A stretch of 64,000 nucleotides of DNA from Desulfarculales bacterium UBA696 (GTDB lineage Bacteria; Desulfobacterota; Syntrophobacteria; Syntrophobacterales; Syntrophobacteraceae): NCBI GenBank assembly GCA_002298995.1, contig DBMO01000037.1, positions 62,001-126,000 on the forward strand, in the 5' to 3' direction. The position numbers and the translations under genes are program-made. A model generated the notes under the pieces. It had not been told where the DNA came from. It ran no database searches and worked only from the letters and a program-made list of their open reading frames with translations. Shown here piece after piece: positions 41,688 through 51,032 of this stretch (position 1 is the stretch's first letter; every line of letters begins with the position of its first letter).

Positions 41688-42791
41688 TTATTGAGGTGAA
41701 TAGGCAATGCGGTATATTGCGCCTGCGTAGTCGTCCGAGACCAGGAGCGAACCGTCTGGAGCGACCTGCACGTCGGCGGGCCTTCCCCAGGTCACCTCGT
41801 TTTGCTCCCACCCACTTGCAAATTCTTCATAGCTGACGGCCTTGTTGCCATCCAGACGCACCAGGGTGACCCGGTATCCAATTTTCTTGCTGCGATTCCA
41901 TGACCCGTGCTCGGCAATGAAAATCTGATTCCGGTATTCCTTCGGGAACATCTTCCCCGTGTAGAAGCGCATGCCGAGGGAGGCCACATGCGGACCGAGC
42001 TTTATTGCCGGAGGGGTGAATTGATTGCATGGGTGTTCTTTGCCGAATTCGGGGTCGGGAATGTCGCCTCCGTGACAGAATGGGAACCCGAAATGCATGC
42101 CTTTTACAGGTGCATGGTTTAGTTCGTCGGGAGGAATGTTATCGCCCATCCAGTCACGTCCGTTGTCGGTGAACCATAGCTCCCCGGTTGCCGGGTGCCA
42201 GTCGAACCCAACGGTGTTTCGAACGCCGCGGGCGAAAATTTCCGGGTTGCCGCCATCCTGGTTGGTCCGCATTACGGATGCGAAACGCTCGTCCCTGCTT
42301 TTGCAGATATTGCAGGGAGCGCCGACAGGTACATAGAGCAGGCCGTCCGGACCGAAGCGGATGAATTTCCACCCGTGATCGCTTTGCTTCGGGAGCGCGT
42401 CAGTCACAACCACTGGTTTAGGGGGGGCCTGGAGCCTTGATTCTATGTTGTCGTATCGAAAGATGCGGTCTACCGCGGAAACATAGAGGGACCCGTTACG
42501 GAAATCCACACCAACCGGTTTATCCAGGCCTTTGTCGATGACGACCACCTTGTGAGGCTTGCGGTCATCACCGGCATCCAGAACCGCGTAGACATTTCCC
42601 TTCATCGAGCCAACGAAAAGTGTCCCTCCTGGACTGAAAGCCATCTCCCTCGCCGAGGGGACGTCACCTGTCAGCAAGCTGATCCGGAAGCCCGGAGGCA
42701 GCTTTATGCGGTCCAGTGGCGGATCGGCGCAGAAAACGTGGACGGGTTGAATGATCAGGAAAAGAAATGCGAGCAGGAGGGCTTTTCGCAT
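41688..42791 (-). CDS. Exported PQQ-type sugar/sorbosone dehydrogenase-like beta-propeller
   Basis: 367 aa with signal peptide (MRKALLLAFLFLIIQPVHVFCA). A six-bladed propeller of the GSDH family is indicated by LPPGFRISLLTGDVPSAREM, GPDGLLYVPVGAPCNICK, the RGVRNTVGFDWHPATGELWF block, FAEHGSW-like IAEHGSWNRSKK and the final VAPDGSLLVSDDYAGAIYRI. Members oxidise sugars or aldehydes in the periplasm with PQQ, although many lack proven activity. No PQQ synthesis genes are nearby, so function may depend on exogenous cofactor. Convergent to accessory small genes, upstream of Ku on the same strand. Confidence 0.85.
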   Translation of the reverse strand: MRKALLLAFLFLIIQPVHVFCADPPLDRIKLPPGFRISLLTGDVPSAREMAFSPGGTLFVGSMKGNVYAVLDAGDDRKPHKVVVIDKGLDKPVGVDFRNGSLYVSAVDRIFRYDNIESRLQAPPKPVVVTDALPKQSDHGWKFIRFGPDGLLYVPVGAPCNICKSRDERFASVMRTNQDGGNPEIFARGVRNTVGFDWHPATGELWFTDNGRDWMGDNIPPDELNHAPVKGMHFGFPFCHGGDIPDPEFGKEHPCNQFTPPAIKLGPHVASLGMRFYTGKMFPKEYRNQIFIAEHGSWNRSKKIGYRVTLVRLDGNKAVSYEEFASGWEQNEVTWGRPADVQVAPDGSLLVSDDYAGAIYRIAYSPQ

Positions 42792-42874
42792 AATAACTCT
42801 CTATCTACGCTCTGCATGAATCGGCGCTTGCTTGCCCATGCATAGGGCTGGGTGGGAGATGGTCTAAGGGGCGT

Positions 42875-43750
42875 TTACTTCCACTTGATTTTCCCGACCG
42901 CCGGGCTTGTACCTGTCGCTTTTCGCTTGGCCCTGGGCTCCTGCTTTCGTGACCGTGGGATCTTTAGCTTGTTTTTCCCGGCTCTCTCGATGCTTAGCTC
43001 CAGGGCATCCATAAGGCTCAAGAGCTTATCCGGTTCACCAGCGGGCGCGTTGCCCGGCTCGGCTGGAGATTTGTCCCGGATTATTTCCACCAGGGTCTTT
43101 ACGTGTTCTCCGGACAATTCTTCGAGGTCGAACTCACCCGTGGTCTTCCGAATGAGGTCTTTGGCAAGGCGCAAGCTCTGCTGGTCAATTCTGGCGGCCC
43201 TTACTTTCCCGGCTTCCTTGATTTCTTCAGGACTACTGATCTCTTCGGGATGATGAAGCGTAAATGCAACGAGTTCCCCACCACGGGCCCTGATTGCAAG
43301 AAGGTGTTCCCTGTTCCCGATTACCGCCTTGGCCAGAGCGATCTTGTTTTCATCGGCCATCGCCTGCCGGAAAAGAGCGAATGCTTCGATGGCGTTTTTC
43401 CCTGAAGGCACCAGGTAGTGCCAGTGGCAAAAATAGATGGGATCCACCTTATCTCCGTCCACGAACTTCATGATATCGACCGTCCGGGTAGCCTTTTTCT
43501 GAGCTGCCTTAAAGTCCTCATCCGAGTCGAGTATATAAACCCCTTTCTCGTATTCGAAGCCTTTTGCGAGTTCATCGCCGCCTACCGTCCTGTCGCATAC
43601 GGGACAAAAGAACTGTTCGGTGATCTTCGACCTGCATTGCCGATGAAGGAGATCGAACCGCATTCCCTTCTGACCTGTATGCGCCGTGTACATCTGTACT
43701 GGGATCGCAACAAGGTCTATTTTCAAATACCCTTTCCAAACTGGTCTCAT
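42875..43750 (-). CDS. ku: Non-homologous end-joining protein Ku
   Basis: 291 aa. N-terminus MRPVWKGYLKIDLVAIPVQM, the zinc-knuckle-like CRSKITEQFFCPVC, and the core HYLVPSGKNAIEAFALFRQAM followed by AIIGNREHLLAIRA-type segment identify the bacterial Ku core. The C-terminal tail is Lys/Arg-rich (RSRKQEPRAKRKATGTSPAV), typical of DNA-binding extended tails. Homodimeric ring that binds DNA ends and recruits LigD; no ligD is in the window. Gene context with a sugar dehydrogenase on the same strand is seen in other genomes. Confidence 0.93.
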   Translation of the reverse strand: MRPVWKGYLKIDLVAIPVQMYTAHTGQKGMRFDLLHRQCRSKITEQFFCPVCDRTVGGDELAKGFEYEKGVYILDSDEDFKAAQKKATRTVDIMKFVDGDKVDPIYFCHWHYLVPSGKNAIEAFALFRQAMADENKIALAKAVIGNREHLLAIRARGGELVAFTLHHPEEISSPEEIKEAGKVRAARIDQQSLRLAKDLIRKTTGEFDLEELSGEHVKTLVEIIRDKSPAEPGNAPAGEPDKLLSLMDALELSIERAGKNKLKIPRSRKQEPRAKRKATGTSPAVGKIKWK

Positions 43751-43971
43751 AATGCTCTCCTCGTAACATCTTTACCCAGTGATTATTGTAATTACTCTGG
43801 AAGGGGCAAACATCCCGCCTTTCGGTGTTATTCTCCGGAATGGGCCCGGCAATCCGCGGGAAGATAGCAGAGCGGCACGGGGGAAGCATCAGGGCTGAAA
43901 GCAAGCTGTGGCGGGGATCGGCTTTCACGGTAACAATGGCAGTCAAACGGGCCGTTTTGGAGGAAGTATAA

Positions 43972-44127
43972 TTGAAACCCGTCTCGCTTAATCCTTATGG
44001 CGATGACGATGAAGAAGACTGCATATTGGCTGTCAAGGCTTTCAATGCGAGCGGGACCGGCGCTGGCTTTGTCTTGGTTTCGGATGGGATGGAACTCCTG
44101 GAATATCTCGCGAATTCCGGAAATGAC
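43972..44127 (+). pseudogene. Remnant of a short response regulator receiver
   Basis: From a TTG, the frame reads GDDDEEDCILAVKAFNASGT followed by VLVSDGMELLEYLANSG, which is the start of an Rcp1-like single-domain receiver (normally ILMADDDEED...). The leading strand residues ILMA sit in an adjacent frame (two small shifts around 44000), and no phospho-acceptor Asp region follows; sequence after 44127 loses homology. Ends before the acyltransferase gene. Confidence 0.55.
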
Positions 44128-44278
44128 CGGAGCAAATCTCATTGGTATACTATTGCGTTCCGAATTTGCCGCTGTTTCGAAGAAAACGGGCAAAAATATT
44201 GCAAATTAGGGGCAAATATCGAGATGCCGGGAGGGTCCGGGGGGCTACAGCGAGGTTTAAGTATTCAGACGTTAAAAA

Positions 44279-46249
44279 TTAATGTTCTTTGCCAAAATGG
44301 GAGAGCTCGCTCCTCGGTGACCGGCGGATCGGAAGTTGTCCGGCTACAATGCGGGCGGCGCTACTCGTCAGATGCCCATAGTCCCAGGTCGTGAAGCTTG
44401 TTTGTTCGTTGGTTGTCCTTACAAGACATCCTTCCGTGTTATTGCAAAGAGTTTCGAATACAGAAAAATACTCGCATGGAGATCCGGACAGCAACGTTCG
44501 AAACTGCTTGTCAGCAATTGCAGACCAGGGGTCAAGACCAAAGTTCATCCGCGATGGCACGGTATAGCCCTGCAAAGAGTCCCCCGCCGCGTTGATGGTG
44601 AGTTTGGGCAACTTCCCCGTCCATAATGGTGGGGGTCCCATAACGATGATCCGGGCTGCACCCGCATCATGCAGATCGCGAATTGTCTCAAGGAGTCCCT
44701 TGCCTCCAGGGTCGCTGACCGTCCAATCTCTACTATAGTAAGTCCAGGCGGCGAACAGGATCACGGTTGCCCGTGGATGTTTCTTGAGAATTGAGGCGAT
44801 AAATTGATTGTTATTTTCGCAATAGGCCGGTCGCGCCATGTTGCTGCCGAGAATGGGCGGGCAGCCATCCCTCGTAAACTGCGCAACACTCCACGAATCG
44901 CCGTATGCCGCGCGTAGGCCTGGATACAGGCATGCGGCGTGGGAGTCGCCCCAAAGTGCGAGTGTTCCATTGCCGTCATCATTTAGAAGATTGCCATAGC
45001 AGGCTTTAGCGAAGCCATCGTGTGGTTGTGAGTCTCTCAACCAGCAGTCACCGGCCCTAGTATCAGAATCAAAATCATACTTGTAGGTTGCGACTGCTCG
45101 AACTGATTCCGGTAGTCGTGAGGGAACTCCTTGAGCTAGAACGACAAACAATCCGACCGCGCCGATTGTGAACAGGGCTGATGCCGCGCCAAAACTCACA
45201 CGACGCAGAGAGTTCCCTCCGAATCGAATGGGCTTTTCCACGAACTGATAGGTAACCCAGGCCAGCAGTGCACTTAGGACAAGGAGGCCGAGACGCTTGA
45301 GGATAGTCACGTCCGGGTTGGAGATTCGGGCAAAAGAAAGTATCGTCCAGTGCCAGAGATAGAGTGGATAACTGATCCTGCCAAGGAAGCTCATCGCGGG
45401 AGTCGCCAGGACGACACGATTGATCCAGGCAGAGGGGCCGGAGAAAATGAGCAACATTGTACCGAGTACGGGCAGTAGCGCCCACCATCCGGGGAACGCC
45501 TTGTCTTTATCGAGAATGATGATGGCTGCTAAAGTCAATAGTAAACCAAATATAGAGAGTGCATTTTGCCGCCGGGGGGTTGGAATTGGCAGGTGAAATT
45601 TGAACAATTGAATGTAGGCAAGTATGCCGCCTGCCAGCAATTCCCAAAAACGAGAATGCAGCAAAAAGAAGGTTTCAGCGGGGTGTCCCGCGACTCGCGT
45701 AATGTTTAGAGCAAAAGAAACACCGGCAAGTAACACCAGTGCGATAAGGACGTTCATGCGACGTCGCCACGACGCCCACACCACGACAGGGTATATCAGA
45801 TAAAACTGCTCTTCCACGGCAAGTGACCAGAGGTGCAGAAGCGGCTTGAGTTCTGCTGATTTATCAAAGTAACCAGACTCACCCCAAAGCACGAAATTTT
45901 GGACGAATGCCGCGCCTGCAACGATGTGCTTGCCGAGGTGCTCGTATTCATCGGGAAGTAGATAGATCCATCCCAAGACACAGCCGGCGGCAAGGACCAC
46001 GCCCAAGGCTGGGAACAGCCGCCTTGCACGCCTCGCGTAGAACTCGATGAAGCTGAAATCTCCACGAGCATTCTTCTCGAAGATTATGGTCGAAATCAAA
46101 AATCCAGAGATGACGAAAAAGATGTCAACCCCGGTGAACCCGCCTTTAAAACAGGATGGGAAAGCGTGGAAAGCAACTACTGCAAGGACGGCAATGCCTC
46201 TGAGTCCGTCGATATCGGCGCGGTAACCCATTGGAGGAGTATATGCCAT
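44279..46249 (-). CDS. OafA/YrhL-type acyltransferase with C-terminal SGNH domain
   Basis: 656 aa. Residues 1-370 form an acyltransferase-3 membrane domain: YRADIDGLRGIAVLAVVAFH carries the catalytic His, then FFVISGFLISTII and LWSLAVEEQFYLIYP. A periplasmic SGNH hydrolase-like domain (about 400-650) has GDSHA in LALWGDSHAACLYPG and a late FTTWDYGHLT with Asp-His. Such enzymes O-acetylate cell-surface polysaccharides or peptidoglycan. It stands alone between the receiver remnant and tRNA-Arg and may be horizontally acquired, but no other polysaccharide genes flank it. Confidence 0.9.
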   Translation of the reverse strand: MAYTPPMGYRADIDGLRGIAVLAVVAFHAFPSCFKGGFTGVDIFFVISGFLISTIIFEKNARGDFSFIEFYARRARRLFPALGVVLAAGCVLGWIYLLPDEYEHLGKHIVAGAAFVQNFVLWGESGYFDKSAELKPLLHLWSLAVEEQFYLIYPVVVWASWRRRMNVLIALVLLAGVSFALNITRVAGHPAETFFLLHSRFWELLAGGILAYIQLFKFHLPIPTPRRQNALSIFGLLLTLAAIIILDKDKAFPGWWALLPVLGTMLLIFSGPSAWINRVVLATPAMSFLGRISYPLYLWHWTILSFARISNPDVTILKRLGLLVLSALLAWVTYQFVEKPIRFGGNSLRRVSFGAASALFTIGAVGLFVVLAQGVPSRLPESVRAVATYKYDFDSDTRAGDCWLRDSQPHDGFAKACYGNLLNDDGNGTLALWGDSHAACLYPGLRAAYGDSWSVAQFTRDGCPPILGSNMARPAYCENNNQFIASILKKHPRATVILFAAWTYYSRDWTVSDPGGKGLLETIRDLHDAGAARIIVMGPPPLWTGKLPKLTINAAGDSLQGYTVPSRMNFGLDPWSAIADKQFRTLLSGSPCEYFSVFETLCNNTEGCLVRTTNEQTSFTTWDYGHLTSSAARIVAGQLPIRRSPRSELSHFGKEH

Positions 46250-46520
46250 GGTTGAAAATAGTCCCTCATCGGCTTGAAAATTTAAGGAGGGATAAGACCA
46301 CTCTTAAAGGTCGTCGGTCAAGTGCGAACATCTGGAGGAAGGGGCAAAATAGTTCCTGACGCTGGGACACATCGGCATAACCATTTCGGTGTTCGCATTG
46401 GCCTTTCGGTTCGCAATGGGCAAACAATGCCGGCCCTTGCGTGCCTTGCCTGGGTAAATTTCAGGGAATCATCCTGCATTCTTGGCATGTGCACAAGACT
46501 CGTGCACCCAATATGCAAGC

Positions 46521-46546
46521 AAAAATAAAGGGCCACTGCCGGCCCC
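46521..46546 (-). terminator. Terminator of tRNA-Arg
   Basis: On the - strand gggcc / ggccc stem followed by a T-run (ttt-a-ttttt), about 20 bases after the CCA of tRNA-Arg. Confidence 0.7.
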
Positions 46547-46566
46547 CTATAAGCAATTGATTCTAT

Positions 46567-46643
<77 letters not shown>

Positions 46644-46898
46644 GCACGCGTCTAAATAGTGATCTTTTGCTCCGGATGTCAATACTCTTTTATTCTACAC
46701 AGCCCGCCAATGCCTGACGGTGCAAGTCCGGGTAGCTGTCGTGTCGGGAATGGGTGAGGATGAGGGGCGCTCTTTTTGTTTTGCTTTTCGACAGGCAAAA
46801 TGGTTAGTTTGCGGGTCTAATCGATGCCGGGTTGATTTAATCATCAACGGTGTGAATCTATTTCTGAAGCCAACATCGGCTGGGGGAGGTCTTTGGCT

Positions 46899-47087
46899 AT
46901 GGGCCGTACCACACAATGGCTTAGTTTGGTGGCGGGGCTTGTTATTTTTGGTTATGGAGTTATGAAACTGTTGGGTGACCAGGATATGGTGCTGCTGATT
47001 CTGGGGCTTTTGATAATTGCATTCAGCGCCTCAAAGATCCTGAGGAGCAGGGCGGTAGACATTTCGGAGTCGGGCAGGAGAGAATAG
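46899..47087 (+). CDS. Small two-helix membrane protein
   Basis: 62 aa starting at the ATG after ggaggt (spacing 8). Two hydrophobic segments, LSLVAGLVIFGYGVMKLLG and VLLILGLLIIAFSASKIL, with a charged C-terminal tail. No family assigned. Stand-alone upstream of lysS. Confidence 0.6.
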   Translation: MGRTTQWLSLVAGLVIFGYGVMKLLGDQDMVLLILGLLIIAFSASKILRSRAVDISESGRRE

Positions 47088-47265
47088 GTGCGGGAGACAA
47101 CCCACTTGACGCGGATGAGCAAATAATCTAACTTCCTTCGTCTTGGCGTACCCGCCTGTGTAAATCGGAAATCAGCAGGAGAAAAGATTTTTGAGGGCGG
47201 AAAAGTCCGCGGGGAATTCCTTTTGCCTCACACATACCAGCATTGAGAAGGTTTCACTGGATACT

Positions 47266-48759
47266 ATGGAAGATCTAAATGTAGTTACGCGGGAGCGTAT
47301 TGAGAAGGCGGTGGAGATGGAGAGCCGGAACGTGGCGCTTTATCCAAACGGCTATGCGGTCCCGCACAGGATAAATGACGTGGTTGGACCGGCCGGTAAT
47401 AAGACGGCCGAAGAGCTGGAAGCTGAGCAGCAGGTTTACACCATTGCGGGGCGGGTCCTCGCAATCCGCTCCTTCGGCAAATCCACATTCATGCATCTAT
47501 CCGATTCCGATAGAAAAATACAGATTTATATCCAAAAAAACCAGGTCGGCGAAGAGAGCTACGAGCTGGCCAAAAAGCTCGACATCGGGGATATAATTCG
47601 CGTAACGGGAAGGCTTTTCAGGACCAAGACGAACGAACTGACCGTGCAGGTAGATGAGTTCGTCTTGCTGACCAAGAACTTGCGGCCCCTTCCAGAAAAG
47701 TATCACGGGCTCAAAGATATCGAACTGCGGTACCGGCAGCGGTACGTGGATCTCATCGTAAACGAGCAGGTACGCGAGACTTTCCGGAAAAGAGCGGCAA
47801 TAGTGCAGTCAATCCGGGAGTTGCTTACCGGGCGCGGTTTCCTGGAGGTGGAAACCCCTATGATGCAGCCCATTGCGGGCGGCGCTACGGCCAAGCCGTT
47901 CAAGACGCACCACAATGCGCTCGACATGGATCTATTTCTTCGAATCGCCCCGGAACTCTACCTGAAAAGATTGCTTGTGGGTGGATTCGAGCGTGTATTC
48001 GAGCTCAACCGCAATTTCCGCAACGAGGGCGTATCGACTCAGCACAATCCCGAATTCACGATGTTGGAATTTTACCAGGCTTATGCCACCTACAAAGACT
48101 TGATGGACCTGACCGAAGAGATTTTTGCGAAGATAGCTCGTGATGTCAATGAAGGGCAGATGCGGCTCGAATACCAGGGCCATGTGATCGACCTCTCGCC
48201 TCCCTGGGACAGGTTCACTTTGGCCGAGTCTTTGGTCAAGATCGGAGATGTTCCCGAGGGGGCAATCGAGAACTTTGACGAGGCAGTTGCCTTTGCGAGG
48301 TCGGTTGGAATCGGAATAGAAAAGTTCGAGGGTCACGGGAAGCTGCTCACGAAGATCTTTGACGAGGTGGTGGAACCCCGGCTGATTCAGCCGACCTTCA
48401 TTTATCAATATCCGCTCGAAGTCTCGCCGCTTTCCAGGAAAACAGAAGGCAGTCCTGATTTTGTGGACCGCTTCGAGCTTTTCATGGCAGCACGCGAGAT
48501 GGCTAACGCCTTCTCGGAACTTAACGATCCGCGGGATCAGCGTGAAAGATTCAATGCGCAACTGGAAGCGCGCCGGGCCGGAGACGAAGAGGCACATCAG
48601 ATGGACGAGGACTACATCCGCGCCCTCGAATACGGGATGCCCCCTGCCGCCGGCGAGGGAATTGGAATAGACCGGCTCGTAATGCTCTTTACCGATTCTC
48701 CTTCCATTCGCGACGTGATCCTCTTTCCGCACATGAGACCGGAAAAGAAGACTCAATGA
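47266..48759 (+). CDS. lysS: Lysyl-tRNA synthetase, class II
   Basis: 497 aa from the Met at 47266; 25 in-frame codons upstream have poor coding character. N-terminal OB-fold anticodon-binding domain (about residues 50-160), then the class II core with motif 2 FELNRNFRNEGVS and motif 3 GEGIGIDRLVMLF. Charges tRNA-Lys in the cytosol. The stop codon overlaps the lolC start as ATGA, so lysS is the first gene of the outer-membrane biogenesis cluster. Confidence 0.95.
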   Translation: MEDLNVVTRERIEKAVEMESRNVALYPNGYAVPHRINDVVGPAGNKTAEELEAEQQVYTIAGRVLAIRSFGKSTFMHLSDSDRKIQIYIQKNQVGEESYELAKKLDIGDIIRVTGRLFRTKTNELTVQVDEFVLLTKNLRPLPEKYHGLKDIELRYRQRYVDLIVNEQVRETFRKRAAIVQSIRELLTGRGFLEVETPMMQPIAGGATAKPFKTHHNALDMDLFLRIAPELYLKRLLVGGFERVFELNRNFRNEGVSTQHNPEFTMLEFYQAYATYKDLMDLTEEIFAKIARDVNEGQMRLEYQGHVIDLSPPWDRFTLAESLVKIGDVPEGAIENFDEAVAFARSVGIGIEKFEGHGKLLTKIFDEVVEPRLIQPTFIYQYPLEVSPLSRKTEGSPDFVDRFELFMAAREMANAFSELNDPRDQRERFNAQLEARRAGDEEAHQMDEDYIRALEYGMPPAAGEGIGIDRLVMLFTDSPSIRDVILFPHMRPEKKTQ

Positions 48760-50006
48760 ATTTAGGCTATGAGGTTTTCATAAGCATTCGCTATTTGCTG
48801 GCGAAGCGCAGACAGACGTTTGTATCGCTCATCACTTTGATATCGGTGGCCGGCGTCGCGGTGGGCGTTATGGCCCTCATAGTGGTGCTGGCGGTCATGA
48901 ACGGATTCCATGAGGACCTTCGCAATCGCATCCTCGGAGTCACTTCGCACGTCAACATCGGCAGTTATGGGGGAGCGATCTCGAACTACAAAGAAGTCAC
49001 GGACGAGGTCCAAAAGGACCCCGAAGTGATCGGAGCGACCCCCTACATTTACGCCCAAGTGATGATAACCTCCGGCAGAAGCGTATCGGGGGCGATTCTT
49101 CGAGGCATCGAGCCTCTCACTGCATCCAAGGTAATAAAAATCGAAGAAAGCCTGATCCGGGGCAACCTTGCGGACCTGGTATCCCAGCAGCAGCAGGAGA
49201 GCGGAGGCCCAAGCTATCCAGGGATCATTCTTGGAGTGGAACTCGCCAACAACCTCGGTATCCGCACGACGGGGGAATGGGTGACGATAATTTCGCCCTC
49301 GGGGCGCCTTACTCCGATAGGGCAGGTGCCGAAAAGCAAGCTATTCCACGTGGTCGGGATCATGCAATCGGGTATGTACGAATACGACAGTACGCTCGCT
49401 TACGTGGACGTTGCAGCGGGGCAGCAATTTCTCGGGATCGGGGATGCGGTTACCGGCATCGAGGTGAAGATCAAGGACATTTACGCTGCGCAAAAGGTCG
49501 CGGAGAATTTAAGGAAGCAGCTCGGTACCCCTTACTATGTCCGGGACTGGATACAGATGAACAGCAGCTTTTTTTCGGCCCTCAAGCTGGAAAAATTTGT
49601 CATGTTCGTAATACTGACACTCATAATTCTGGTCGCGGCCTTCAACATTGTCAGTTCGCTAATCATGCTCGTAATGGAGAAAGGGCGCGATATCGCGATA
49701 CTTAAAGCAATGGGGGCGACTACCGCCAGCATCAGAAAAATATTTATCTTCGAAGGATTTCTCATCGGAGTATCGGGGACTTTGCTGGGTGTGATTGGCG
49801 GATTTGTCCTGTGCGATTTTGTGAAGCGGTACAAGATAGACTTGCCGGGTGGTGTTTATCACATAGCTAAACTCCCCGTGAAAATTCAAACGCTGGATCT
49901 ACTTGCGATCGTCTTCTTCGCAATCCTTATCAGCCTGGTGGCGACGATTTACCCGTCGCGCAAGGCTTCCGGACTCGATCCGGCGGAAGCATTGCGCTAT
50001 GAGTGA
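48756..50006 (+). CDS. lolC: Lipoprotein-releasing ABC transporter permease LolC/LolE
   Basis: 416 aa. Typical LolC/E layout: a TM1 block RQTFVSLITLISVAGVAVGVMALIVVLAVMNGF, a large periplasmic domain (about 50-270), then three C-terminal membrane segments. Key segments are the MacB-like periplasmic core and the VMEKGRDIAILKAMGATTASIRKIF coupling region. With LolD it extracts outer-membrane lipoproteins and passes them to LolA. Only one permease gene is present, so a LolF-type homodimer is likely, as in other bacteria outside Gammaproteobacteria. Overlaps lolD by 8 bases. Confidence 0.93.
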   Translation: MNLGYEVFISIRYLLAKRRQTFVSLITLISVAGVAVGVMALIVVLAVMNGFHEDLRNRILGVTSHVNIGSYGGAISNYKEVTDEVQKDPEVIGATPYIYAQVMITSGRSVSGAILRGIEPLTASKVIKIEESLIRGNLADLVSQQQQESGGPSYPGIILGVELANNLGIRTTGEWVTIISPSGRLTPIGQVPKSKLFHVVGIMQSGMYEYDSTLAYVDVAAGQQFLGIGDAVTGIEVKIKDIYAAQKVAENLRKQLGTPYYVRDWIQMNSSFFSALKLEKFVMFVILTLIILVAAFNIVSSLIMLVMEKGRDIAILKAMGATTASIRKIFIFEGFLIGVSGTLLGVIGGFVLCDFVKRYKIDLPGGVYHIAKLPVKIQTLDLLAIVFFAILISLVATIYPSRKASGLDPAEALRYE

Positions 50007-50724
50007 GAGACAATCTGTAGAGGTCCAAACTCTCGGGCTGACAAAGGTGTTCGGAAACGGCCCGAACTCAATCGAGCTTTTCAAAAACCTTGAACTTGTG
50101 ATTCGCACCGGGGAGCGAATCGCGATAGTCGGATCATCCGGGGCCGGAAAATCGACGCTGCTCAATATCCTTGGCACCCTTGAGAAGCCAACCAGCGGTA
50201 AGGTCCTTTACGGCGGCCAGGATGTTTTTTTGTGGACAGAGCGGGATCTGGCGAATTTTCGCAACAAAAACATAGGTTTTGTCTTCCAGTTCCACTATTT
50301 GCTCCCGGAATTCAATGCGCTTGAAAATGTTATGATGCCCGGGCTGATTTCAGGTCTGCCCAAGGCAGAAGCGAGGGATAAATCCCTCGAACTTCTGGAG
50401 CGGCTCGGCCTTTCATCGCGCTTGAGCCACAGGATAGGCCAACTTTCCGGAGGCGAGCAGCAGCGGGTTGCGGTAGCGAGGGCACTGCTGCTTCGGCCCC
50501 GGCTTTTCTTAGCCGACGAACCGAGCGGAAATCTGGACAGCCGTACCGGGCGAACACTTCATGAGTTGCTCGTTTCCCTGAACGAAGAGCTTGGTCTGAC
50601 CATGGTGATTGTCACTCATAATCAAGAACTTGCATCTATGATGCACAGGGTTCTTCGTCTCAAAGACGGCCTTTTGAGGGAGGATCGCAGTCCGGCAAAC
50701 CCTTGCTTACCTGTCTCAAATTGA
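49999..50724 (+). CDS. lolD: Lipoprotein-releasing ABC transporter ATPase
   Basis: 241 aa from the ATG that overlaps the lolC stop codon. ABC ATPase with Walker A GSSGAGKST, Q-loop in FVFQFHYLLPEFNALENVMMP (a LolD-type hallmark), the signature LSGGEQQRVAVARALLLRP, Walker B LFLADEPSGNLD and the switch His in IVTHNQELA. Powers lipoprotein release from the inner membrane together with LolC. The 308 bases to bamA contain no gene. Confidence 0.94.
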   Translation: MSERQSVEVQTLGLTKVFGNGPNSIELFKNLELVIRTGERIAIVGSSGAGKSTLLNILGTLEKPTSGKVLYGGQDVFLWTERDLANFRNKNIGFVFQFHYLLPEFNALENVMMPGLISGLPKAEARDKSLELLERLGLSSRLSHRIGQLSGGEQQRVAVARALLLRPRLFLADEPSGNLDSRTGRTLHELLVSLNEELGLTMVIVTHNQELASMMHRVLRLKDGLLREDRSPANPCLPVSN

Positions 50725-51032
50725 GTCTGGGAGCGGCAGTACCGTTTTTACAAAAATTGTGTTGGGCAGGCGTTCAGAAGGTGGTATTAGAAGGCAGGGA
50801 CCGTCAGTTTGGCAAAACCCCGGAGGGGGTCCGGGGCAGGCGCCGGGAATCGTCTTTGAAATCGCAGAATAAAATCGGATGCTATTTTATGGTGTGGATC
50901 CCGGTGTTTAGGCCGGAATAGGGGGGCTTTCCGATTTTGGGCTAAAGTTGATGTATTCATACCGGCTCGGCCGTAGGGACGGTAGTGAAAGGGAATAGGA
51001 GAAGTGCGGCTTCATCGGAGGGGGCAAAGAAT
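50725..51032. other. lolD-bamA gap
   Basis: 308 bases, no gene. Contains a GC-rich hairpin-prone segment (ccccggagggggtccgggg) and a tract that probably holds a bamA promoter. Confidence 0.4.
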
